From Cladophialophora immunda (lineage: Eukaryota > Ascomycota > Eurotiomycetes > Chaetothyriales > Herpotrichiellaceae), in contig NW_015622543.1 in NCBI RefSeq assembly GCF_000835495.1, positions 4,390,619 to 4,454,618 of the forward strand: DNA of 64,000 bases, read 5' to 3'. The position numbers and the translations under genes were made by a program. Shown here piece after piece: positions 55,366 through 64,000 of this stretch; position 1 is the stretch's first letter, and each line of letters starts with the position of its first letter. The notes beneath the pieces are model-generated. The model worked only from the letters and a program-made list of their open reading frames with translations, did no database searches and was not told where the DNA came from.

Positions 55366-56786
55366 ATGGCGGCCCACAAATCTCTTCCGCGCTTGCATTT
55401 TGTCGACGAAAACGATCCTGAGAAGCGACACAAATCCCGAGCGCATCTTGCCAGGGAGTTGCATCGGATAAAGCGCCAGCGCAGAAAAGGCGATCACTCG
55501 ACCCTCGCCATTTCCCACGCAGATTTACGATTCGACCAGTTCAAGTGGCCCGTTGACGTGGTGGTCAAGGCAGCCTGTCCACCGACGGTTGATCTCCCTC
55601 TCCATCTGCTGGTGACACCCTCGGACAGATGTCTCTTCCATCACTGTTTGTACCTCGACCGCCTTCTTCTCCCCATCTAGCTACTAAAATCGCCACAGAT
55701 ACAACCGTTATGCCGGAGCTATACAGAGCACGCTGGAAGCACATGGGCGACGCAAATGCCGTGAGAGACTTGTTCCAGCTCTACTGCCGTGACGAGGTGT
55801 CCTTTCGAGCCATATTGTTCGATGCGGCAACTCATCGCTCAGCCCTTCAGGGGATACCAGCTCCGCTCGAGTACGAGAACCGTCTTGTGCGAAGCGTCAG
55901 GTCCAACCTTCCCACTCTCAACACAGGCGTCATTCTCGGCACGGCATTACTCTGCAGCCTTAAATGTATGGCAGGGTCGGACGGTACCTCACATTGGCAA
56001 GCGTTCAGGGAGATGATAGCGCTACACGGCGGATTGTCTTCGTTCAAAGGCGACTATCTCATGTTCACAAAGCTCGTCTGGACCTTCGTTGCCTTGCCAG
56101 GACCTCTGACGGGGTTCGACTTTGCTCCAGACTTGGAAGTGGGGCTCAAGGACCTCAGCGATCTGCTTCGGAGTCGTCAGAAGGCCCTGGTTGATCTGTT
56201 ACCTACTTCCGAAGTAGAGATGGATCGCTTGTCCGACTTGAGGAGGATCAAGGTGTTCCAAGCTTCGACCCTGAAAGGCCTGCTCCAGAAACCAACGTCA
56301 GAATATCCCACGGAACGTAGCTGCCGGCTCGCGGTCCTTTTGTTTCTCACATCGGCACTCAGGTCCCATGGAGACTTTGACCCGGCGACCGATTCGTGTA
56401 TCGAGGCCATCAGCCAACACCTGGAAGAAGCCCGAGACGATGCATCAATATCACCGGTCCATCTGTTGTGGTTTCTAATTCGACTGAGTGTCTCGGCATC
56501 GATCGGCGAGAGGTATGCTCAGGTCTGGATTGGCGTCATACGGATGTTGGCAGCATTTCATCGACTGGCACCTTCTGTACAGAACAATGCAGAAAGGCTG
56601 CTTTTCACATCACTCGAGATGCCGGAGATGTTTGAACAGATACCCGCCGGATGGGGAGTTGATGGAGAACTACGGGTCGATGCAGATCCTGTACGCCGGG
56701 ACGTGCACGACCGATCTGTCCCTGCAGAATGCTATTGCGAGCTTCTCTGGTTCACGGCACCTCCAGATGAACAGCTTCCCTCCTGA
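55366..56786 (+). CDS. Fungal-specific transcription-factor-domain protein
   Basis: Exon 1 opens at the ATG at 55366 with MAAHKSLPRLHFVDENDP, then EKRHKSRAHLARELHRIKRQRRKG. This is a basic start typical of a fungal regulator family that lacks a visible zinc finger but carries the fungal TF domain. The frame then changes. A 77-nt intron (55552-55628, GTTGACGTG..CGGACAG) rejoins it to ATGTCTCTT at 55629, which stays open to 56786. The second part has family-like segments: ARWKHMGDANAVRDLFQLYC, NTGVILGTALLCSLK, HWQAFREMIALHGGLSSF and VHLLWFLIRLSV. Product length is about 447 aa. The donor is weak, so a frameshift rather than an intron is possible. Its target is unknown. Confidence 0.7.
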
Positions 56787-57414
56787 CCTGTCTGTCTGGT
56801 GTTTCCTTGATACATTAGATAGAGCGAGAGCCTAGCACGTCTATGTCTTTGCAATCATTCGTCTGCGCCAGCCCCGTAAATTCGAGCCCTGGTGTTTGAT
56901 AGCACTAGCTAGACGACTCAACCACACGCATCTCCAGCCAAGACTAGGGCAGCATTAGATTGTGTGGCATTCCGTACAACACTGGTGCTCCTGTAGAGAT
57001 GAATCATCTCATCCTGTAGCCGAGTCGGCTCGTTGGGATCTGCTCTCGCTTGCGTTGCCAGATTACCATTTGAAAGCATCGGACCAAATTTCCACGCTCA
57101 CTTGCCTTCCGATGACTGGTACCCGGGCACTGAGCATTCGATGTTGAGACTGCTTGGTAAATGTCGGTGGCTTTTACTGCCCCTGACCTGAACACTGGTC
57201 TATTGTAATGCGTCGGCAAGTGAGGTCTCGAACAACCTTTGAACTGTGGGGGTGATATGACGTTTTGATACTGCCCGATCGGGAAAGGAGACCCACAGGG
57301 TGGCTCGGTTCGCGTATTTCGTCAACCCTGGGGTTCGGTCGTCGCATATATTCGGCAATGTACTGCGGTATTTGAAGCATGGGACCTTTTCATCCCTTTT
57401 TTGTCTCTCATGGC
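56787..57414. other. Intergenic, no supported gene
   Basis: About 630 bases downstream of the TF-domain gene; nothing is recognised. Confidence 0.35.
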
Positions 57415-58764
57415 TAGAAGATTGCTCGATGAGGCTGCACCCCATCTATTGTCAATCATCTTGATGACGGCGAGGTCATGTTCCGCCTGGCTGGGTCGAA
57501 CGTCTGCATACTTTTGAGAAGCAAGACGAGTACGGTCAATATGCAACTTCGGTGAGGGAGAAGCAGGTCCCAGATAGACAAAACTTCAATTCTTTCAACA
57601 TGGTCCTTTCCCAGGAATCGGGGATCTGAATTGGTGTCGACCAAGCATGCATACCAGATACAATCTTGTTCCATTTGGGGAGACGTCCACCGGTCCTGCT
57701 GCTTCACGACGTGCCACAGCAATCCGTGTTAGGCTCGGGCAATACCTCGTCTCTATAAGCACCCTGCTAACGTCCATGCACGCTGCAGATGCATCCCACA
57801 CCGTGGCCAAACTTTTTATATTGAAGAAGATGCACATCTTCGCGTTCGACAAGTGGACGGGACTCGCGACGACGTGAAGCTGATCAAGAGCCTGATACCA
57901 AGAGGAAACGCGCTTTCAAGCTTCGGGCACGAGATTCTCAAGAGGCCGAGAGAAGGATAGGACGATCTCCGACGACCGGCACCTCAGAGTTTTCGCCGTC
58001 CTTGAAACAGCCATCTTTCAAGTTCCTTATACGAACCCGCGAGGATCAATGTTTCCTAGTACTGCTGGCGAACTCCCCATGAAACCACCTCGCGCTCAAG
58101 GATGAGCATTGCAGGCAATATGTCAAATGGATCATACCAGGCGGTGTCGAAGTCGGGATGGGTTTACTGAGTGCCTCTATCTGGGACGACGTCGATGAGT
58201 TTGACTGTCTAAAGAGAGGACACTAGGTTTGAACAGAGATTTTGGCCGCGGTTGATGAAGCCATTATGGAGATAGCCAGCGTCTCGGAAGATTCAGGGAC
58301 CCGGTGAAGGTCAGTATCTGGCTATTCAAACAGGGCAGGCCGCGAATCCGGGGAGTCCAAGGTCTTGTAAAGGAAACAAACACACTTTTCTGCCAGACTT
58401 GCCACGTCAGTACCCGGGACTACCAGTATTGTTTCATTCCGATATCCGCAAGTTTCCTCTCTCTCTTCGCGGACAGAGATACTTCGTTTGTGATGCAAAA
58501 ACTGAGTGCGAATCCTTGTGTTCACACAGCACCCGATCACGGAAACAAAGTCGAAGGAACACGGGTGGAGCACCAACGTGGTTAACGGTGAAATGGCACG
58601 AGCACACTAGCAGAGAGACCCGAGTGTTGCCCTCAGGCTCCAAGCATGGGTTTCAACCCGAGGAGGTAGTTGCAAACAAGGCTGGGTCTGCGTTTTCGGG
58701 CAAAAGTTCCGTTTTTCCAGGAGCAGGCCACGTGTGCAGTAGCCACAAGTCGCTGCGCTGGTGA
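57415..58764 (+). pseudogene. Coding-like, disrupted or unresolved multi-exon region
   Basis: Several stretches read like protein on the plus strand but change frame. One chain is NHLDDGEVMFRLAGSN..., then across a GTGAGG..TTCCCAG intron NRGSELVSTKHAYQIQ..., then across GTGTTAGG..CTGCAG a segment TFYIEEDAHLRVRQVDGTRD that ends at a TAG near 57960. Downstream, another frame reads FKFLIRTREDQCFLVLLANSP, a TGA, then LKDEHCRQYVKWIIPGG to a TAG; a C-to-T change could explain the TGA. A third open stretch runs 58399-58764. I recognise no domain. It may be a decayed gene or one with exons I cannot place. Confidence 0.3.
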
Positions 58765-59040
58765 CCAGCACCCTCTAGATGGTCCAATGATTGGTTGGGT
58801 GATAGCTCACAGTTGCATAGGCGAGGGAGTCATTTGATTGGTGGCCCCAATGTAGCGCATGATTGAGTTGCCTCAGCCTGATCGCGACATTGGCTACGGC
58901 AAACAGCCCAACGATTATCGCACTACGATCGATTCCGTCTTCCTTTCATTCATCCCGTGTATGTTACCGATAGCCAGAGCCGTGCACTGTCGTGTGCTTT
59001 GTGTTGCCCTCGATAGACCTTTTTTGCCAAACTCCGCCAA

Positions 59041-60577
59041 ATGTCGAAAGGGGTTTCAGCCTTGCGCGGCGAGAGCTCCGAACTCACCTGTGCATCGACC
59101 ACATCCTACCAAAGCCCCGAACATGCATCGCAGTGGCGGAACAAGGCTCTCGAAGGACTCTCACTGGGGTCTGAGTTCCGCATTGTGAGATTTCTCCGGA
59201 ACGAGAACCACGGAGACCTGTACTTGCTTGGTCACAGCTCCAACGAGAAGAAATACGTCGCCAAGGCCATCTACTTTAGAGGTTGGTCCCCGAAAGTGCA
59301 AGCGCACCGGAAGAAACACGTGAAGAGACTGAAAGCGTCGTCGTCCTTCATATGCGTGCTTGAAGAGCATGGCTTGAAGTGGGTGATCCGCGACCATGAG
59401 GAGTCGGGGAAGGCCGATACTGGCATTGCGCCTGCTCTTGGGCCTGGAGAGCTGGACAGGACGACATCTGGTGGAACTCCGCCACCCTGCCCTGACCAGG
59501 CAAGCGAAGAGCATTCCACCAATATTGAGACGGTCAGCGACAGCCCAGCAAACAGGACAAGCGATCGAGGTCCCCAACCCGACACTGATCCAGCGCCTGA
59601 TGGAGACTGGAATTTGCACTCCTTCTCAAACTCTACAGTGATGAAAGTCGGATCAGAGTCCTTGCTCGAAGGAGATTCTGGCGTGGTGAATGAGAGGGCT
59701 CAAAATCCCGAGCCCAGTGAAAGCGCAGTTGATGCATTGTCCGCAGCGTTTGACGATTTGTTCGGAGGCTCTGAAACGTCGTCTGAGCAAGACACCAGCG
59801 AAAAAACAAAGAGAGGGTCAAGGAAAGAAGCAAGAAAGGCTCGATGGAGGACAATCCAACGGCATCGTCGTCAAATCAGTAGGCAGGAGGCCACGGCAAG
59901 TCTGAGGGCGATTTGGCAGCCACGAACAGCGTCAGTGCAGTTGCTGATACCAGAGCCCAGGATGCGGGCGAGGACAAAGATTTCGAATGACGGCAAGGAT
60001 AGAGTCAGAAGACCACCAAATCCGCTCCAGGGTGTCTGCAACGGAAACGTGTACCGCGGATGGCGATTGTGGAAGTCGGCGCTCGCGGCCCCCTCCTGGG
60101 CTTGGGGCCTGGAAATTGCAAGGCTGGAAGCTGTTCATCTTTCGCACAATCTGCGGTTGCTTTGGCGAGAAGAGACCTCCTATGACAAGTATACTAAGGT
60201 TGTCGACCTACATCTGGGAGCCAAAAAGTGTACGGCTTGCGAATTGCTCAAGGATGTCCGGGGCAAGGATCCGTGGGCGGAGAGTAAGTTGCTATTTAAT
60301 ATCGCTCATTTTCGACATAGAGGGTACAAGTATTTCGGGCATTGAGTGGCGTCGAGGTTTCATGTCCAATGGTTATAATTCAGTACAGAGGCTGTCCTGG
60401 AATGAGGTCAGGGATTCTCCCGGGTCTGGCACTAGTTCATATTGGAGCACGTGGAAATATCGAGTATCGCTAAGGCTCCTTGAAGCTTCCTCGATAGATG
60501 TCCACATGCTTTCAATCCATCAAAGAACTAGCTCTCAGCTGAAGGCCTTTCAAGAGAGTAGCGTAAACTCAACTTGA
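59041..60577 (+). CDS. Uncharacterised, probably lineage-restricted protein
   Basis: An ATG at 59041 opens a frame of 434 codons (stop at 60345). A donor AGA|GTAAGT at 60284 and an acceptor CGACATAG at 60320 would instead give a second exon to 60577 and 499 aa; that intron is only 37 nt, short for a fungus, so both ends are possible. The N-terminal 120 residues look like a folded domain (LSLGSEFRIVRFLRNENHGD, LYLLGHSSNEKKYVAKAIYF, WVIRDHEESG). The middle is acidic and disordered, rich in Ser, Asp and Pro. A Lys/Arg-rich stretch (EKTKRGSRKEARKARWR) could be a nuclear signal. The C-terminal segment LEIARLEAVHLSHNLRLLWR, LGAKKCTACELL also looks folded. I do not recognise the family. Confidence 0.55.
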
Positions 60578-60782
60578 GCCTTTGATAGCCTGGTCTGCTT
60601 CACACCAGGAGCTGTCAAACCATAGAGGTGGAGATCACCATGCAAAAAGCCACCCAGCGCAAAAAACTGAAAGAGAGATGATCATCCGTGTATGATGTCC
60701 CGTTGCCACGTCTCGGTGATCCAAACCTCGAAGGAGGAGCGTGCCCAAACACTCGAACGATGATAACTCGACCTCGGATCTT

Positions 60783-61760
60783 CTAACCATGACTCTTCCT
60801 TGCCATCCTTTGTTGACTGCGTCTGCATTTCCTACCATGTCGTATGAGATGGTCCCTCCGTTTATAGGACTTGCCGCATTCACACCAGAAATACTCTGGA
60901 GCCCGCGATGGAGCGATGTGAACTGTCCTCAAGTGACGTTCCAGTGTTCGTCGATCGTTCTTCAGAATAACTCCACAGCCTTGGAAGTCACATCTTTGGC
61001 TCACGTGTTTTGCAAGGTGTTCTCTGTAAACTGTCAGGGCGTTAAACGCCGGTATTGTGGTTCTGTTATGCTCACCGGAAGCGTTGAGCCTGGAGAGGGC
61101 CCGAGCCGTAGCATTGCTTACAATGCGGGCATCTGAGGACCGAGGGCATAGTAAGGCTTGCTGGTGTTAAAGATTGCGGGTTGCCTTCGACTCCTCCAGG
61201 CTCGTGCAGTGACAGGTTGAATGAGGAATTCTCCATGAGCTCAGCAGATCCAATGCGAGGTATCGAGAGAATTTGAGGGTCTCTTTCAACTACGTTGGGC
61301 TGCTGAACGTGCAAGTTGGAAACGGAGGTCTCTCTGCTTTCTCTGTGGGACATCATGGAGGATGGGGTCGTAGTCAGGTCGATCAAGGGAGGATACGCGG
61401 ATATGTCATCAAAAAGCACCACGAGTCCACAAAGGTCGCAAAGACAACCAATTCCAGGGATGCCTTGGCAAGTCATGCAAATGGCGTTGGTGAGAAACTT
61501 CTGGTCATCGAACTCTTCGAGGAGCTTTGAGAAGTCTTGGTCGTCGATTGGACCATGTGCAATACAATTATTGGCTGGACTCGGAAAAGAAGTGTGGGTA
61601 GAAAGAGAGGTCGAGGTTGCTGCTAGTGGAGCAAGGTCGTCGAGGGGTTCAACTGCATAAACCTGAGAAGTATGGCATTCCTGAGACGGGCCGAGAGCAT
61701 CATAACCTATTCGGAGATCATAATGATTGTTATGGATGACGGTTGCGCGAAGACCAGCAG
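60783..61760 (-). CDS. C2H2 zinc-finger protein, gene model incomplete
   Basis: The C-terminal part, ending at the stop at 60783, has a run of zinc-finger features: CDFQGCGVILKNDRRTLERHLRTVH, then FWCECGKSYKRRDHLIRH. It is preceded by a helix VYREHLAKHVSQRC that a GTGAGC..CTGACAG intron (about 61036-61078) places in frame. Upstream (61072 to about 61650) another open stretch reads PIDDQDFSKLLEEFDDQKF, MTCQGIPGIGCLCDLCG and CPHCKQCYG in a different frame. I could not find a splice that joins the CPHC segment to the REH segment, so the gene is either degraded or has an exon border I missed. The 5' end is unknown; the span given is approximate. It is probably a nuclear DNA-binding protein. Confidence 0.5.
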
Positions 61761-62911
61761 TCTCCGCGCAAGACCGTCACCCGGGAGGATTGAAGAGACC
61801 CCTATTGTATGAGATGTCAGTGTAGGACCATAGCTGAGCGAGGGGGTGGCGAAAATACCTTCGAGTCTAGTTCTGGTGCCCAGGGGGCAATGTTCTGCGT
61901 TCTCGAGTGTCGAGGACAATCCAGAGGTTGAAGGCGAAGAGAGCCGCAGTGGAGGGAAGGGCGGGGAATTTAAACTGGTGGGTGCAAACGAGCAAAAGCA
62001 GCCTCATCTGCCACTTGGCAGCCCAGTCCCAAGTTCTGCATCTGCGACTAGCTGGGGCTCTTGGGGCCGTTCACACAGACCAATCGATCCAGCTGGGCGT
62101 CACCACCTCCACGGCGTGGGCCAGCGTCGACATCCTATCATCCCATCCGCGCCTGCATGCAGATTTCGAGGAGCCAGGGTCAAAGATGAGACCAGAGCCA
62201 AAAACTGGGCCCTTTGGGGCCGCCAATGAAAATTCTCCAGGAGGAAGAAAGATTGCCGCGCCATATGTGACCACGAGGCTGAGGCAGGTTCCCTCGCTAC
62301 TTTTCCACTGCCGCATCAGTGCTCGTATGCTTGGATTGACCCAGGACAGGCACGGTGTTCCGCCCACTGGGGCCGCCAATGGATACCACAGAACATGATC
62401 CGGGACCTTCCGCAGGATTTTATCAGAAGAGGAGGGGAAGGATGAGGCCGCCGTCGATATCCAAAGACCACCACCGCGTTTCGTGACGCCTGACCCAGCC
62501 CGTGTCCTTGGTCGTACACCTAGGTAGACAACTGACTATAGGCGAGCAAAATTCAAAATTTCCAGGTGCAGTGCAACTGACTCTTGACTGGGGCAGATCT
62601 AGGAATTTGGATACTCGTCTCTGTGAGCCGGGGACTGCGATGGGATCAACGGCCTGGCCTCATCCGCGCTGAGTGTCACACATCGCAGAGCGGGTTCAGA
62701 GGGATGGGGATCAGAATTCCTAGATCTGCCCCAGTCGAGAGTTAGCTTACCGGTGAGCAGTATACAAGATGCAGGGGATTGATCCTTCAATTGATGTGCG
62801 GATGACTGCACAAGGAGTTTGAATACTTTCCTCGGTGTGATATCCTGCTACCTCTTCATTGTCAAGACCCCGGTTTGACCCTCCCAAATACCCTTCCTGA
62901 CTACCTGCACT
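61761..62911. other. Intergenic with an inverted repeat
   Basis: These 1.15 kb lie upstream of the C2H2 gene and of the small gene at 62912. No coding sequence is supported. It contains the inverted repeat at 62581-62741 and may hold both promoters. Confidence 0.4.
62581..62741. repeat. Inverted repeat, 27-nt arms, about 160 nt overall (MITE-like or hairpin)
   Basis: The left arm at 62581-62607 (CTCTTGACTGGGGCAGATCT then AGGAATT) is matched by the reverse complement at 62715-62741 with one mismatch. The interior is also partly self-complementary (CTGCGATG at 62635-62642 and CATCGCAG at 62681-62688), so the whole unit can fold as one long hairpin. No clear target-site duplication flanks it. 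Size and shape fit a non-autonomous miniature element, but a second copy would be needed to show mobility. Confidence 0.8.
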
Positions 62912-63346
62912 ATGAGCAAGTCAAGGACGACATGGCATGCGACCTCCCCAGGGTTATTGACCGACCCCAACACCCCAGGTACCAAAAAGGTCAAGGAACC
63001 GACATCTGTTGACGTCTCCCCAATGCAACGCTTCCTGGCCGAAGACCCCCGGCACCAACCATGGCACGGCCTGAGCCCTACCAACACCAGCTCAATCCCC
63101 TCCCCCTCCACGAAGAGAAGCCCGGCGAGTGTGAGGCAGAAAACAGGGCCAATCTTCACAACCCCATCCACCACGGGGGCAACCACGGGCTCGACCTCGA
63201 AAGACGACGGAGCCTGCCCCAGTCACTCTGCATCTCAACCATCACGGGCTCATACGGCGGGCCATGGTCACGACAAACACCAAGAGAAGCCGCCAATGGA
63301 CCACGACCTGAAGTATGTTGGTCAGATGTTTGCCGGGGATAAGTGA
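62912..63346 (+). CDS. Small low-complexity hypothetical protein
   Basis: An intronless 144-aa ORF starts at MSKSRTTWHATSPGLLTDPN. It is rich in Ser, Thr, Pro and His (TTPSTTGATTGSTS, HSASQPSRAHTAGHGH) and appears disordered. The N-terminal KEPTSVDVSPMQRFL and the C-terminal DHDLKYVGQMFAGDK look better conserved than the middle. No domain is recognised. The ATG context (CACTATGAG) and unbroken frame support a gene, and its size is typical of short fungal hypothetical proteins. Confidence 0.55.
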   Translation: MSKSRTTWHATSPGLLTDPNTPGTKKVKEPTSVDVSPMQRFLAEDPRHQPWHGLSPTNTSSIPSPSTKRSPASVRQKTGPIFTTPSTTGATTGSTSKDDGACPSHSASQPSRAHTAGHGHDKHQEKPPMDHDLKYVGQMFAGDK

Positions 63347-63812
63347 TGAAAAGACACGATGGACCCCACGGGAGCAAGAGGCTTTGGCCGGGGGACAGCC
63401 GAACGGGGTGGATGATGGTGGAGCAGAGGAGTTGATACATGTCTATCCAGGCCAGCATATGGAGTCGTGGCTGAATCCGAGCCCTCGACTTTGGTCCTCA
63501 ACACCCTTTGTTGTTGTCCACACAAGACTGAACATTTCCAAACGTCCATGCAGCGAATTCGGTTCCGTAAGAGTCTATGCCTTATCAATACAGACATTCT
63601 CCATGACCACTGGGAAACCACTGCTTTGACAATCCAAAACCGGCACCTCCCTGGCTGAAAAGCTGAATGTTAATGCCACCACTCCGCGAGCAAAGACCCA
63701 CGTCTCCGGTGAACGTCATTCCTCTGTGACTCGTTAGTATTAGATGCATCATAGCCTCGTGCTGCCCATGGTCCTGCCATGCGGCGACTCCTCTCCGCCA
63801 ACACAATCCGCC
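63347..63812. other. Intergenic between convergent genes
   Basis: About 470 bases of 3' flank for the small ORF and for ornithine aminotransferase. Nothing else is seen. Confidence 0.4.
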
Positions 63813-64000
63813 TTAATTATCCACACCGATGTGAACATTCTTCTCTCCCTCTGGAAGCACCTGCTTCTCCTTCTCTCCCTTTAAGTTTGGAAGTTCCACC
63901 ACGGCCTCCGCAATGATAGCCAAGGCACGCTTGATTTCCTCTTCCGTGATGACTAGCGGCGGGGCGAGACGGATGATGTTCTGGTGCGTGGGTTTGGCCT
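63813..64000 (-). CDS. Ornithine aminotransferase, C-terminal end (5' part outside window)
   Basis: Read on the minus strand, the last 62 codons before the window edge give AKPTHQNIIRLAPPLVITEE, then EIKRALAIIAEAVVELPNLK and a charged tail ending NVHIGVDN and a TAA at 63813-63815. The THxNIIRLAPPLVIT segment is characteristic of the C-terminus of ornithine aminotransferase (fungal otaA, yeast CAR2), a PLP enzyme that converts ornithine to glutamate semialdehyde in arginine breakdown. The PLP lysine and most of the gene lie beyond the right edge. No break is seen in the visible part. Confidence 0.87.
   Translation of the reverse strand, partial: AKPTHQNIIRLAPPLVITEEEIKRALAIIAEAVVELPNLKGEKEKQVLPEGEKNVHIGVDN

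Overview
This is a eukaryotic window from a filamentous ascomycete (Pezizomycotina). The evidence is short spliceosomal introns of about 45-136 nt with GT..AG (once GC..AG) borders and CTAAC/CTGAC-like branch sites, fungal regulator families (Zn2Cys6, C2H2, fungal-specific TF domain), and orthologues of core fungal genes (uS5, eIF4E, SYM1, EMC2, AP-3 delta, a SAC/5-phosphatase, ornithine aminotransferase). A Eurotiomycete, perhaps a black-yeast lineage, would fit, but the sequence here does not prove it. No rRNA, tRNA, CRISPR array or intact transposon was recognised.

Region A (about 0.2-19.3 kb) is a dense accessory cluster of ten genes: a Baeyer-Villiger-type flavin monooxygenase, a C2H2 regulator with a fungal TF domain, an MFS transporter of the allantoate-permease type, an Ldh2-family dehydrogenase, a 3-hydroxyisobutyrate-dehydrogenase-like enzyme, a carboxymuconolactone-decarboxylase-like protein, a metallo-beta-lactamase-fold lactonase-like hydrolase, an FAD-dependent tricarballylate/fumarate-reductase-like oxidoreductase, a short Zn2Cys6 regulator and a GC-rich SDR. 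No polyketide synthase, NRPS or terpene synthase is visible. Together they look like uptake, Baeyer-Villiger oxidation, lactone or ester opening, and stepwise oxidation of hydroxy acids. I read this as a regulated catabolic gene cluster with an unknown substrate, and it is my main candidate for an undescribed system.

Region B (19.9-26.1 kb) is housekeeping: a mitochondrial coiled-coil membrane protein, a small mitochondrial protein, uS5 (RPS2), SYM1 and eIF4E. Region C (27.7-30.0 kb) is a Zn2Cys6 regulator, followed by about 6.7 kb almost without genes and rich in G-tracts and simple repeats (30.0-36.7 kb). That stretch holds only one candidate, a 43-codon spliced ORF on the minus strand.

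Region D (36.7-52.9 kb) holds AP-3 delta and EMC2 (divergent), a possible 91-aa basic protein, a 788-aa coiled-coil protein with a ubiquitin-like domain and a C-terminal CaaX box, a synaptojanin-like SAC/5-phosphatase, a 142-aa two-exon protein and a small mitochondrial membrane protein. Region E (53-64 kb) is looser: repeat-like sequence, a fungal TF-domain protein, coding-like but disrupted stretches, a lineage-restricted protein, a C2H2 gene with an unresolved model, an inverted repeat of about 160 nt, a small low-complexity protein, and at the right edge the C-terminus of ornithine aminotransferase.
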